Origin: Thermoleophilia bacterium
Lineage (GTDB): Bacteria > Actinomycetota > Thermoleophilia > Gaiellales > SKUG01
Reading direction: 5' to 3'
NCBI GenBank assembly: GCA_025964455.1
Contig: JAOPYU010000001.1
Coordinates: 1 to 24,133, forward strand
Length of the DNA: 24,133 nt
This document shows, one piece after another, positions 15,180 to 22,768 of this stretch (the first letter of the stretch is position 1; each line of letters starts with the position of its first letter). The notes under the pieces are model-generated. The model saw nothing but the letters and a program-made list of their open reading frames with translations, made no database searches and was not told the origin of the DNA. The position numbers were made by a program, and so were the translations under genes.

Positions 15180-15869
15180 ATGATCGTCGTCCCACAGGTC
15201 GCGTTCCATGCCACGGAGGTGGCGATGGGCGAGGAGCTCCCGCCCGTACGGATCGTGCGCGAGCTGGTGGCCGCCGGGGCGCGCGAGGTTGCACTGCTCG
15301 ACCTGGACGGGACCCTCGCGAGCGACGTGCTGCCCCAGTGGACCGAGGCGATCGTCGCGGTCGCGGGCACTCCGCTGCGGTTCGACGGGCGCCTGCACGA
15401 GGGTTCACGGATCGAACGCATCGCCCGCGCCGGATTCGCGGCGGTCGTCGTCGACCAGACCGCCGTGTTCGATCCGCTCGTGCTGCGCTGGGCGCTCGAC
15501 ATGTTCGGGGACCGGCTCCTGGTCGAGGTCCAGGTGGATGGCGACTACGTGTTCGACGCGCCGCCCGCCGCGTTCGGCCGAGAGCTGGTCGACGTGCTCG
15601 GCGACCTGCACTTCCAGGGAGTGCGCCGCCTGCTCTACCGCGACGTCACCGGCACGGAGGTCCAGCTGGGTCGCCTCCTGCAGCTGAGCGATCGGCTCCC
15701 CGGCATGCGGTTCACCTACCACGGCGCTGTGCGCGGCCTCGGTGACGTCGAGGAGCTCGCCGCCCTCGGCCACCTCATCGATGCGGTGCACGTCGATTCG
15801 CGGCTCGTCGACGACGGTTCCGTCGACCTGGTCGCCGCGAACCGCATCGCCGCAGCCGTGCCCGACTGA
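15180..15869 (+). CDS. HisA-like TIM-barrel protein, probably non-catalytic
   Basis: 229 aa from ATG 15180, where the first barrel strand (MIVVPQVAF) begins; a GTG at 15147 would add 11 residues. The order of strands follows HisA/HisF: VRELVAAGAREVALLDLDG (HisA ...WxxxGAxxLHVVDLDGA), a PLRFDGRLHEGS segment for QVGGGIR, AAVVVDQTAV for RVIIGTAAV, LLVEVQVDG for the strand carrying the second catalytic Asp, LLYRDVTGTE for xxTDIxRDGT, and FTYHGAVRGLGDVEEL for IASGGVSSxxDL. The first catalytic Asp (PAIDL) reads PQVAF, the second becomes Gln, and both phosphate-binding Gly clusters are altered. Histidine-biosynthetic isomerase activity is therefore unlikely. It follows the GNAT gene by 46 nt and is probably in the murA operon. 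Confidence 0.6.
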   Translation: MIVVPQVAFHATEVAMGEELPPVRIVRELVAAGAREVALLDLDGTLASDVLPQWTEAIVAVAGTPLRFDGRLHEGSRIERIARAGFAAVVVDQTAVFDPLVLRWALDMFGDRLLVEVQVDGDYVFDAPPAAFGRELVDVLGDLHFQGVRRLLYRDVTGTEVQLGRLLQLSDRLPGMRFTYHGAVRGLGDVEELAALGHLIDAVHVDSRLVDDGSVDLVAANRIAAAVPD

Positions 15870-15879
15870 TGTCAGTCGG
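15862..15879. terminator. Palindromic hairpin between convergent genes
   Basis: CCGACTGA and TCAGTCGG form a perfect inverted repeat spanning the stop codon of the HisA-like gene, and the palindrome CTGACGTCAG follows at 15898-15907 over the stop of the minus-strand gene. Neither is followed by a T-run. A bidirectional terminator is plausible but not certain. Confidence 0.35.
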
Positions 15880-15903
15880 ACGCGGCAGCAGCGGCGGCTG
15901 ACG

Positions 15904-17463
15904 TCAGTCGCGCGGCGTCTGTTCCGTCGAGGTCACCCGGGCGGGCGGTGTCCACCGCGAGATCGACGTGTCGGTTGTGCCGTAGTCGAACCGGGTCCCG
16001 AGCAGGTTCGCCGTGCGCTCGTCGAAGTAGAGCAGGTAGCGGTGGTCGGTGCCGTCGTCGTACTGCGCGGGCTGTGCGATGGGGAACGCGATTGCCAGGG
16101 TCGGTGTCCCGTCGGCGAGCCGCACGTCACGGTCGACCGTCGCACCGCTCGCTTCTGCGAGGTCGCTCAGGAGCGTGAAGGTCGCCCGTCGCGCCGCGGG
16201 TGACATCGGTGCTTCGGTGAGCAGTTGCACGGCGAGGGCGACGGTTGCTTCCCGGTCGGAGTTGAACACCGCAGCGGCCTTGCCGGCCTTGGCCTTGGCG
16301 ACCTCGGCGGCATTCATGTCCATGGCCTGGCGTCGCAGGAGCGCTCCCAGTTCCTTCGCGTCCTCGGGCAGGTTCGCCACATCGGCGAGCGGGATCGCGC
16401 GGTCCCAGTGGAAGTCCGAGCCCGGAAGCATCATGGCCGGGGTGTCACCGGGCTTCCGTGCGACGTCGGCGGAGATGGTGGGCGCGGATTCCACTTCGAT
16501 CCAGGTGGTCGCGGGGTCGAACAGGAGCGGCTGGACCTTCGGGGTCTCGCCGCGCTCGTCGGTCTCGACCTGCTCGTCGGTGAGGGGCTCCCCCGCCGGC
16601 TTGGTCACGCCAGCCGGTCCCAGGGGCGCCGCACCGGCGAGCGTCGCGCCGGGCGGGATCGTGGATCGCGCCTCGGCCGCGGTCCGCGCTTCGCGGACCA
16701 GTCCGCCGTACTCCAGCTCGGTGTCGCCGAAGGCCACGAACAGCGCGTCGACCTCGACGGGTGCACCCGCCGGCGGTGCCTCGATGATCGAGCCCACCGG
16801 GTGCCCGAGCCCGATCGGGGCGTACGGCGAGGACCAGCACGCAGGGATGGCGGAGCCCGCGGGGAGCGTCGTGGGTGTCGGGTCCATGTCCGGCACCGCG
16901 CCCGGCTTCACCCGTTCGAACGACTGGCAGGTCTGGGCCGGGACGAAGTAGCGCGTCCCGGCTGCCCGGAAGAGCGGCTCGCGGGAGATCCGGGTGCGCC
17001 CCGTGCCATCGAGGTCGATCCACTGCTCGGTGATGACACGCTGGCGGCCGAACACGAGCTCATCAGAAGAGCGCGTGTAGTGGAACTCGCCCGCGCGGAG
17101 CGGGTGCCACCCATCGCCGCCATCGGCCACGGTCGTGCCTGCGACCTGGAGCGCTTCCGCAGCCGCCACGTCGGGACCGAGCGCCATGCGGTTCGGGTTG
17201 GTACCGGAGGGGTCGGCCCCGGGTGCGAGCAGTGCGACGCCGGTCGCCAGTGCGGCGACGCCGGCGATCAGCGCAGGCCGCAGGATCCCGACGCGTCGGC
17301 GCGCAGTGCGCCCCGGGGCCGACACGCGGGCGTCGCGGATGGCGCCGTCGGCGATCCGCGCCGCGATGCGTTCGGTGGTGGCAACGTCCGGATCGGGCAG
17401 TGCCGCGCGGATCGCGTCTGCGGCCGGGTCGGGCGAGCTGTGTGGCGTGTGGGACTGGTTCAT
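15904..17463 (-). CDS. CU044_5270-like membrane protein, probable partner of the ECF sigma factor
   Basis: 519 aa. The cytosolic N-terminus (about 1-58) contains DPAADAIRAALPDPD and ends in basic RTARRR; one membrane helix lies at about 59-80 (ILRPALIAGVAALATGVALLA), and the large remainder is extracytoplasmic. The outer part begins AGEFHYTRSSDELVFG and continues TEQWIDLDGTGRTRIS, the pattern of CU044_5270-type proteins, which in actinobacteria typically follow a sigma-70 ECF gene. It starts 25 nt after the sigma-factor stop, so one transcript is likely. Acting as anti-sigma factor or envelope sensor is inference from gene order and topology; no zinc-binding HxxxCxxC anti-sigma motif is visible. 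Confidence 0.75.
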   Translation of the reverse strand: MNQSHTPHSSPDPAADAIRAALPDPDVATTERIAARIADGAIRDARVSAPGRTARRRVGILRPALIAGVAALATGVALLAPGADPSGTNPNRMALGPDVAAAEALQVAGTTVADGGDGWHPLRAGEFHYTRSSDELVFGRQRVITEQWIDLDGTGRTRISREPLFRAAGTRYFVPAQTCQSFERVKPGAVPDMDPTPTTLPAGSAIPACWSSPYAPIGLGHPVGSIIEAPPAGAPVEVDALFVAFGDTELEYGGLVREARTAAEARSTIPPGATLAGAAPLGPAGVTKPAGEPLTDEQVETDERGETPKVQPLLFDPATTWIEVESAPTISADVARKPGDTPAMMLPGSDFHWDRAIPLADVANLPEDAKELGALLRRQAMDMNAAEVAKAKAGKAAAVFNSDREATVALAVQLLTEAPMSPAARRATFTLLSDLAEASGATVDRDVRLADGTPTLAIAFPIAQPAQYDDGTDHRYLLYFDERTANLLGTRFDYGTTDTSISRWTPPARVTSTEQTPRD

Positions 17464-17488
17464 GTCAGGTCTCCGTGGGTCGGCGGGG

Positions 17489-18118
17489 TCAGCCGTTGGT
17501 GTGGGCGGGAAAGGATTCGAGGACTGTCGCGAGGCGCGCGCGGGCGCGGTGGAGGCGCACTTTCGCGGTGCCGGCCGAGGTGCCGAGCACGCGGCCGAGC
17601 TCCTCGGGTGTCAGGTCGCCGCTGGCCTGGGTGACGAGCAGCAGGCGATCTCGCTCGGTGAGCTGCTCGAGGGCGACGCGCAGCGCGCCCGAGTCGACCC
17701 GCGAGATGACCGCATCGGCATGGTCGTGGGTGACCGACGATCCCCGACCGCGCGTGTGGACGCGGTCGAGGATCGCCGCCACGCGCCGGTCGGCTCGCCA
17801 CCGGCGCCGCACCTGGTTGACCGCGATGCCGAGCAGCCAGGCCTGGACCGAGCCGCGCCCCGGGTCGAAGCTGCCGGCGGTGCGGAACGCGGCCAGGAAG
17901 GTCTCCGCGGTCGCGTCCTCGGCATCGTGTGCGCCGAGCTGCGAGGCGCACACCCGGTGGACGGTGGCGACGTGGCTGCGCCACAGTCGCTCCTGCGCGG
18001 GCACGTCACCCGCGGCGGCCAGTCGGACGAGGGCGGCGTCGTCGTGGTCGTCGCGCCACTGCAGCACGGGCGGGTCGAATCGTGTGGTCATCAGGTGCGT
18101 CATGCCCCGTATTGCCAC
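17489..18118 (-). CDS. RNA polymerase sigma-70 family ECF sigma factor
   Basis: 209 aa from GTG 18118; ATG at 18103 or 18091 are alternative starts and the choice is uncertain because no site has a strong Shine-Dalgarno. Region 2 (about 27-108) contains DAALVRLAAAGDVPAQERLW, then HDAEDATAETFLAAFRTAGSF and AWLLGIAVNQVRRRWR. Region 4 (about 145-200) has LTERDRLLLVTQASGDLT and a helix-turn-helix EELGRVLGTSAGTAKVRLHRARARL. No region 3 lies between, as is normal for ECF factors. It directs RNA polymerase to a specific promoter set, unknown here. The downstream membrane gene is its probable regulator. The divergent ridA operon starts close by, but a shared regulation is not shown. Confidence 0.93.
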   Translation of the reverse strand: MAIRGMTHLMTTRFDPPVLQWRDDHDDAALVRLAAAGDVPAQERLWRSHVATVHRVCASQLGAHDAEDATAETFLAAFRTAGSFDPGRGSVQAWLLGIAVNQVRRRWRADRRVAAILDRVHTRGRGSSVTHDHADAVISRVDSGALRVALEQLTERDRLLLVTQASGDLTPEELGRVLGTSAGTAKVRLHRARARLATVLESFPAHTNG

Positions 18119-18152
18119 GTTCCGCCCGCTCGGTTACACGACCGCGATCGAC

Positions 18153-18165
18153 TAGGATCGCGACG
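18153..18165 (+). promoter_or_regulatory. -10 element upstream of the ridA operon
   Basis: TAGGAT at 18153-18158 is followed by 7 nt and an ATG at 18166, the spacing seen at the other leaderless starts in this window. The ATG opens the mini-ORF, not ridA itself. Confidence 0.5.
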
Positions 18166-18198
18166 ATGTCCCCGACCAGCACCCTGGAGCCACGATGA
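18166..18198 (+). CDS. Possible 10-codon leaderless upstream ORF of ridA
   Basis: The frame encodes MSPTSTLEPR and its TGA overlaps the ridA ATG (ATGA at 18195-18198). If the transcript starts at 18166, ribosomes would load on this ATG and could be passed to ridA; ridA also has its own GGAG site 6-9 nt upstream. It may equally be coincidence: 10 codons carry no statistical weight and no stalling motif is obvious beyond a Pro-Arg end. Confidence 0.3.
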   Translation: MSPTSTLEPR

Positions 18199-18596
18199 GC
18201 CTCGCCGCCGAACGCCATGCAGTCGTCACCGACCGGGCACCACGCCCGCTCAACGGAGCGCCCTACTCGCAGGCCATCGCGACCCGCGGCCTCGTGTTCT
18301 GCTCCGGCCAGGTCCCGCTCGACCCGGAGACCCAGGCCCTCGTGGAGGGCGGGATCGCCGAGCAGACCGAGCGCGTCCTCGAGAACCTCAAGGGTGTGCT
18401 CGAGGCAGCCGGCTCCACCATGGCCGACGTCGTGAAGACCACCGTGTTCATGACCGACCTCGGCCAGTTCGCGGACATGAACACGGTGTACGCACGCTAT
18501 TTCCCCAACGTGCCTCCGGCCCGCTCGACGTTCCAGGTCGCCGGGCTGCCGGCTGGCGCGAGCGTCGAGATCGAGTGCATCGCCGTCGGCGAGTGA
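18195..18596 (+). CDS. ridA: RidA family deaminase (YjgF/YER057c/UK114)
   Basis: 133 aa. It matches the RidA core: GAPYSQAI at 21-28 (Tyr24), CSGQVPLDP (36-44), LENLKGVLEAAG (62-73), VVKTTVFMTDL (79-89) and the C-terminal PPARSTFQVAGLPAGASVEIE (about 107-127), with the substrate-binding Arg110 and Glu127 typical of true RidA members. The enzyme hydrolyses reactive enamine/imine intermediates such as 2-aminoacrylate, protecting PLP enzymes; it usually forms trimers in the cytosol. The GTG of the next gene overlaps its stop by 4 nt, so it leads a coupled operon. Confidence 0.93.
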   Translation: MSLAAERHAVVTDRAPRPLNGAPYSQAIATRGLVFCSGQVPLDPETQALVEGGIAEQTERVLENLKGVLEAAGSTMADVVKTTVFMTDLGQFADMNTVYARYFPNVPPARSTFQVAGLPAGASVEIECIAVGE

Positions 18597-19927
18597 CCGA
18601 CCTCGTCGGAACCGACCTGCTCGCGCGCGCCCCGCGCGTGCAGGCACTGCTCGAGCGCACCGCAGCCGCGGGCCTGTCGCTCGAGGGCGTGTGGCTGGTC
18701 GGCGGAGCCGTGCGCGACGCGATCATCGGGCGCCCGGCCGGGCCTGACCTGGACCTGGCGGTGGAGGGTGCAGGCATCGCATTCGCGCACCTGCTCGCGT
18801 CGGCGACGGGCGGCGAGGTCATTGCCGAGAACGCGCCCTTCGGGACCGCCACCGTGGCCGCGGAGCTCGGCGAGGCCGCCGGCCTCGTACGCATCGACGT
18901 TGCCACCTGCCGGACCGAGCGGTACGCGGAGCCCGGCGCGCTGCCGACCGTGCGGCCCGGCGCGTCGATCGCCGACGACCTCGCCCGGCGCGACGTCGCG
19001 ATCAATGCGATCGCCATCGCGCTCTTCCCGGATGCGCAGGGCGTCCACGCCATCCTCGATCCGCATGACGGCATCGGCGACCTGGGCGAGCGGCGGCTCA
19101 TGCGCGTGCTGCACGATGGTTCGTTCGCGGACGATCCCACCCGCATCTTCCGCGTCGCACGTTACGCGGGACGCCTCAACTTCCGCGTCGACGAGCACAC
19201 GAGGTCGCTCGCCGTCGACGCCGTCAGGACAGGCGCGCTCGGCACGGTGAGCTCCGAGCGCGTGCGGGCCGAGCTCGAGCTCGTGCTGCGTGAACCAGCA
19301 TGGGACGCACTCACGCTACTCGCGTCCTGGGGGGTCGTCGAACGGCTGGACCCGCGCCTCGAAGGCGCTTTCCGCGCACCGCTGCTGCTGCGGTCGCTCG
19401 ACGAGGCGTGCGGCGACGATCCCGACCTGAACCAGCGAGCCTGGACGCTCCGCCTCGCGGCCCTCGCGCGGCCACTCGGCAGCGACGCCGCCGGCTGGAT
19501 GGGCTGGCTCGGATTCCCGGGGGAGGTCGTGGGCGCGGTGGTCGACCACATCCGGGTCCTGGAGGCCGCGATCGACCGAGGCGCCCAGCTGCGTGAGCTG
19601 CCCAACTCCGGCCTGTACGTGGAGCTGGGCGAGGTCGTGGACGACTCGATCGCGCTCGCCGCGCTCGCCCTCGACGATGACCCGGAGCTGCTCGCCCGCC
19701 TCGTCGCGTTCGGCGACGCGCTCCGCGACACGCGGCTCACCGTTCGAGGCGACGACGTGATGGCCGCCGGCGTGCCCGCAGGCCCGCTCGTCGGCCGGAT
19801 CCTCGGCGTGCTGTTCCTGCGATCGCTCGACGGTGAGCTGCGCGGCGAGGCGGACGAGCGGGCCGCACTCGCCGAGCTCGTCGCCGAGGCGCAGACACTG
19901 GTCACGGAAGAAAGCGACGCCACATGA
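18593..19927 (+). CDS. cca: CCA tRNA nucleotidyltransferase / poly(A) polymerase family, class II
   Basis: 444 aa from GTG 18593, which overlaps the ridA stop (GTGA). The N-terminal nucleotidyltransferase domain has VWLVGGAVRD at 33-42, the metal-binding DLDLAVEG at 52-59 (Asp52 and Asp54), RRDVAINAIA at 132-141 and DPHDGIGDL at 156-164. A DDPTRIFRVARYAGRLNF segment at 180-197 is the template-like motif D (EDxxR in many CCA enzymes, here DDPTR). The rest is helical neck, body and tail. It should add or repair the CCA end of tRNAs; sequence alone does not rule out a split CC-/A-adding or poly(A) role. The very long frame extending upstream to 17135 is the mirror of the minus-strand genes. The stop overlaps the next ATG. 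Confidence 0.88.
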   Translation: MTDLVGTDLLARAPRVQALLERTAAAGLSLEGVWLVGGAVRDAIIGRPAGPDLDLAVEGAGIAFAHLLASATGGEVIAENAPFGTATVAAELGEAAGLVRIDVATCRTERYAEPGALPTVRPGASIADDLARRDVAINAIAIALFPDAQGVHAILDPHDGIGDLGERRLMRVLHDGSFADDPTRIFRVARYAGRLNFRVDEHTRSLAVDAVRTGALGTVSSERVRAELELVLREPAWDALTLLASWGVVERLDPRLEGAFRAPLLLRSLDEACGDDPDLNQRAWTLRLAALARPLGSDAAGWMGWLGFPGEVVGAVVDHIRVLEAAIDRGAQLRELPNSGLYVELGEVVDDSIALAALALDDDPELLARLVAFGDALRDTRLTVRGDDVMAAGVPAGPLVGRILGVLFLRSLDGELRGEADERAALAELVAEAQTLVTEESDAT

Positions 19928-20619
19928 CGCTCGAGCAGCTGCAGGAGAACGTGCGGCTCGCCTCGTTCGGCATCCCGCTCGTGCTGATCGCCTTCGCGCT
20001 CCACGAGATGGCCCACGCCTACGCGGCCACGTGGTTCGGTGATCCGACCCCGGCGCGCCACGGCCGCCGGACCCTCAACCCGATCCGGCACCTGGACCCG
20101 ATCGGCACCGTGATGATCGTCGTCAGCATGCTCCTGTTCGGCTTCCCGTTCGGCTTCGCGGTGACCCCCGTGGACGATTCGCAGATGCGCCGACCCCGCC
20201 TGCACGGCGGCCTGACGTCCTTCGCAGGTCCGCTCGTGAACATCATCCTCTGCGCGATCTCGTTCGTGCTGCTCACCGTCGCAGTCAATACCGTCTCGCC
20301 CGACGCGTTCCGCCTCGGCAGCTCGGAGACGCCGCTCGTCATCGAGGCCGCGTACTACTCGATGATCTTCAATGCCTTCCTCGCGGTGTTCAACCTGCTG
20401 CCGATCCCGCCGCTGGACGGCGGACGCATCGTCGGCGCCTTCATGCGGCCCGACCTCGCGCGCGAGTGGCGCAAAATCGACGAGTACGGCATGTTCATCA
20501 TCCTCGGCCTGGCCCTGTTCGGTGGCCAGTCCTTCGGCGCCTTCCTGCGCTTCCTGAGCGACCAGCTGATCCGGCTCGTGGACCTGATCGCCGGCGCGAG
20601 CGGATTCGGGCTCCTCTGA
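19924..20619 (+). CDS. Site-2 protease family (M50) zinc metalloprotease
   Basis: 231 aa integral membrane protein; its start overlaps the CCA gene stop (ATGA). The zinc ligands are HEMAH at 27-31 within the first transmembrane helix. NPIRHLDPIG at 52-61, SFAGPLVN at 99-106 and NLLPIPPLDGGRI at 157-169, which carries the third ligand Asp165, complete the M50B pattern of the compact group without a PDZ domain. Four to five membrane helices are predicted. Such proteases cleave transmembrane segments of regulators; the substrate is unknown. The neighbouring sigma/CU044_5270-like pair on the other strand would be a conceivable target, but that is only inference. The next gene starts 1 nt after the stop. 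Confidence 0.93.
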   Translation: MTLEQLQENVRLASFGIPLVLIAFALHEMAHAYAATWFGDPTPARHGRRTLNPIRHLDPIGTVMIVVSMLLFGFPFGFAVTPVDDSQMRRPRLHGGLTSFAGPLVNIILCAISFVLLTVAVNTVSPDAFRLGSSETPLVIEAAYYSMIFNAFLAVFNLLPIPPLDGGRIVGAFMRPDLAREWRKIDEYGMFIILGLALFGGQSFGAFLRFLSDQLIRLVDLIAGASGFGLL

Positions 20620-20620
20620 C

Positions 20621-21403
20621 ATGTCCGTCGTGGACGAGGACGACCACTGGACCTGGACGGTCCCGGGGGCGCGCGCGGTCCTGACGTCGCGCGAAGGTGG
20701 CGTCAGCGCTGCACCCTTCGCCACCGCCAACGTCGGGCTGCACGTCGGTGACGCACCCGAGCGCGTGCTCGAGAACCGTGCGCGGGCCGCCGGCCTGCTC
20801 GAGCTGCGAGCTGGCGACGTGGCCGGAGTGACGCAGGTGCACGGCGTCGACGTCTGGCTCGACCTGGTCCGGACCGAAGTGCTCCCCCCCGACGTGCGAT
20901 GGGACGCGGGCCCGTCGCCGATCGAGGCCGACGCCCTCGTGACGACGCGCCGAGGCGTTGCACTGGCCGTCGGTGTCGCCGACTGCATGCCCATCGCGAT
21001 CGTCCTCGGGGAGGCGATCGCCGCCATCCACGCCGGCTGGCGATCGCTCGAGGGCGGGATCGTGGAAGCCACGCTCGCCGTGCTGCGACGGGCTGCCGGA
21101 TCCAGCCTCGCCGTCGAGGGCGGAGCGCCGCGCGCGCTCATCGGACCCTGCATCTGCGCCGGGTGCATGGAAGTGGGCGAGGAGGTCGCCGCGCGCTTCG
21201 ACCCTGCGGTCGTCCAGTGGCGCGCGGGCGACCCACGGCCCTTCCTCGACACGCGGGCGGACGCGGTCCGACGGCTCGAGGCCGCAGGCTGCATGGTCGA
21301 CCACGTGGATGTCTGCACGGTCGAGGATCCGCGGTGTTTCTCGCACCGGGGCGACCACGGGCGAACGGGGCGCCAGGCGCTGCTCCTACGCAGGGTTCCA
21401 TGA
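20621..21403 (+). CDS. pgeF: Laccase-domain protein PgeF (YfiH family)
   Basis: 260 aa. It carries the family's metal-site signature: VTQVHG with His74, VADCMP with Asp121-Cys122, IHAGWR with His137, and GPCIC at 175-179; the C-terminal FSHRGDHGRTGRQALLL is the usual end. In E. coli PgeF edits peptidoglycan precursors by removing L-Ser wrongly added to UDP-MurNAc; other members act on purine nucleosides or phenols, so the exact reaction here is not fixed. Length fits. The ATG lies 1 nt after the protease stop and the gene's stop overlaps the next ATG, so it is within the operon. Confidence 0.92.
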   Translation: MSVVDEDDHWTWTVPGARAVLTSREGGVSAAPFATANVGLHVGDAPERVLENRARAAGLLELRAGDVAGVTQVHGVDVWLDLVRTEVLPPDVRWDAGPSPIEADALVTTRRGVALAVGVADCMPIAIVLGEAIAAIHAGWRSLEGGIVEATLAVLRRAAGSSLAVEGGAPRALIGPCICAGCMEVGEEVAARFDPAVVQWRAGDPRPFLDTRADAVRRLEAAGCMVDHVDVCTVEDPRCFSHRGDHGRTGRQALLLRRVP

Positions 21404-21942
21404 GTCAAGCTCGGGGCGGCGCCGGACGATGGTGGATCGTCATGGCCCTGTTCCGCAAGCACTCGTCCACACGCCCGACCGATGGCACGTCGACGCACGG
21501 CTACCACCTCGCCGCACTGCGACTCCAGCTGCTCGTGGCCATGGCCGCCTCCGACGGGCGCGTCCAGATGGCCGAGCTCGACGCCGCGGCGCGCGCGATC
21601 GACGCCGCCCGCGTCGACGAGCCCATGCGCGAGCGCCTCGACCAGCTGCTGCGCACCCTCGTCAACGCGCCACCGCGCATCGAGCAGATCGTCGGGCGCA
21701 TCGCCGCGTGCCGGCCCTCCAAGCCGATCGCGCTCGCGCTGATCACGGAGATGACGGCACTCGCGCGTCTCGACGGGCATGTCGACGCCGCCGAGGAGCG
21801 CCTGCTCCGACTCGTGTGCGGCGCCCTGGGCCTGCCGCCCCGCACGCTGCGGCGACGGCGACCGGCGCCACTCACCGATCGCGAGCTCCAGATGCTCGAC
21901 GACCTGCTCGCCAACGTCACGCCCGACGCGCTCGTCGCCTGA
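21400..21942 (+). CDS. TerB-like helical protein
   Basis: 180 aa from ATG 21400, which overlaps the pgeF stop (ATGA); ATG 21442 (MALFRKHS) is a plausible alternative start. Two similar segments, LLVAMAASDGRVQMAELDAAA and ALARLDGHVDAAEERLLRLV, have the DG-x-(h)-x3-E pattern of TerB/DjlA-type domains, which bind metal through such acidic sites. Between them are amphipathic helices. TerB proteins were named for tellurite resistance, but single-domain members are widespread and their role is unclear; no other ter gene is present. Probably the last gene of the ridA operon. Confidence 0.75.
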   Translation: MSQARGGAGRWWIVMALFRKHSSTRPTDGTSTHGYHLAALRLQLLVAMAASDGRVQMAELDAAARAIDAARVDEPMRERLDQLLRTLVNAPPRIEQIVGRIAACRPSKPIALALITEMTALARLDGHVDAAEERLLRLVCGALGLPPRTLRRRRPAPLTDRELQMLDDLLANVTPDALVA

Positions 21943-21951
21943 CGGCTCGAC

Positions 21952-21964
21952 TATCCTGCAGGAC
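21952..21964 (+). promoter_or_regulatory. -10 element for leaderless recO transcript
   Basis: TATCCT at 21952-21957, then 7 nt and GTG at 21965. The hexamer lies 9 nt after the TerB-like stop. An AGGA lies within the 7 nt, so a leadered transcript could also be translated. Confidence 0.5.
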
Positions 21965-22729
21965 GTGGCAGCCGGAATCGACGCCGTGGTCCTGCGAACG
22001 CTTCGCTACGGCGAGGCGGACGTCATCGCGCACCTGCTCACCCGCACGGCCGGACGCCGCGGTGTGATCGTCAAGGGCGCGCGATCGCCACGCAGCCGCA
22101 TCGGCGCGCGGCTCGAACCCTTCCTGGCCGTGTCGGTGCAGCTGATCGAGGGCCGGGGCGACCTGGCCGTCGTCCGCAGCGTCGACGTCACCGCCTCCCA
22201 CGAGCACCTGCGCGGGGACTGGCGCGCCCAGCGCTCGGGCGCGGTCGCCCTCGACCTGGTCTCGAGGTTGACGGAGGAGCACCAGCCGAGCGAACAGGCC
22301 TACCACCTCGTGCGCAACTACTTGGCGGCGCTCGACACGGTCGCGGCGCGCACGGGGTTCGAGCCCGATGCCGCCGAGCAGCGCGGCGGCTCACTGCTCG
22401 CCGCCTTCGAGCTCAAGCTGCTGCACGTCAACGGCATGGCGCCCCAGCTCGGTCTGTGCGTGCGATGCGGCGAACCGGTCGACCAGCGGATCGCCTTCAG
22501 CGCCACGGATGGCGGCGTGGTCTGCAGCACCTGCCGCACCGCCGGGGACGCCCCGCTGACGGCCGCCGAGCACGCCCTCGCGGTGACGCTCATGCGCGAT
22601 CCCCTCGCCGCCGTGGCCACCCGCGAGTCCGAGCTGCTCCCCACCCTGCGCGAGCTGCGGACCGTCGAGCAGCAGCTCGTCGCCGCGATGTCAGCAGAGC
22701 ACGCAGGCGTCCGCCCCCGGCGCAGCTGA
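21965..22729 (+). CDS. recO: DNA repair protein RecO
   Basis: 254 aa from GTG 21965. The N-terminal OB fold is AVVLRTLRYGEADVIAHLLT (about 7-26) with GVIVKGARSPRSRIGARLEPF (33-53), the usual RecO signature. The helical C-terminal part carries a four-Cys zinc site, CVRCGE (Cys165, Cys168) and CSTC (Cys187, Cys190), as in many RecO proteins. RecO helps load RecA onto SSB-coated single-stranded DNA in the RecFOR pathway. A frame open from 21779 exists, but sequence homology begins at the GTG and the upstream part overlaps the TerB-like gene. A neighbouring glycyl-tRNA synthetase gene is common for recO. Confidence 0.93.
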   Translation: MAAGIDAVVLRTLRYGEADVIAHLLTRTAGRRGVIVKGARSPRSRIGARLEPFLAVSVQLIEGRGDLAVVRSVDVTASHEHLRGDWRAQRSGAVALDLVSRLTEEHQPSEQAYHLVRNYLAALDTVAARTGFEPDAAEQRGGSLLAAFELKLLHVNGMAPQLGLCVRCGEPVDQRIAFSATDGGVVCSTCRTAGDAPLTAAEHALAVTLMRDPLAAVATRESELLPTLRELRTVEQQLVAAMSAEHAGVRPRRS

Positions 22730-22756
22730 CCAGGACACGACTTCGCCGCTGACGGG

Positions 22757-22768
22757 TACGGTCCACGC
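22757..22768 (+). promoter_or_regulatory. -10 element for leaderless lipoprotein transcript
   Basis: TACGGT at 22757-22762, then 6 nt and the ATG at 22769. There is no Shine-Dalgarno. Confidence 0.45.

Noticed and set aside
18104..18150. Autoregulatory ECF promoter before the sigma factor (GGAAC on the minus strand)
   Set aside because: The GGAAC lies directly at the GTG start and no CGTC-type -10 occurs at the expected 16-17 bp, so it is probably coincidental.
17135..18592. Upstream extension of the CCA-enzyme frame to 930 codons
   Set aside because: It is antisense to the sigma factor and its membrane partner and lacks any family similarity; the GTG at 18593 overlapping the ridA stop is the credible start.
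19162..21780. 872-codon minus-strand frame
   Set aside because: It lies opposite four clearly identified plus-strand genes and is a Ser/Arg/Thr-rich artefact of GC-rich codon use.
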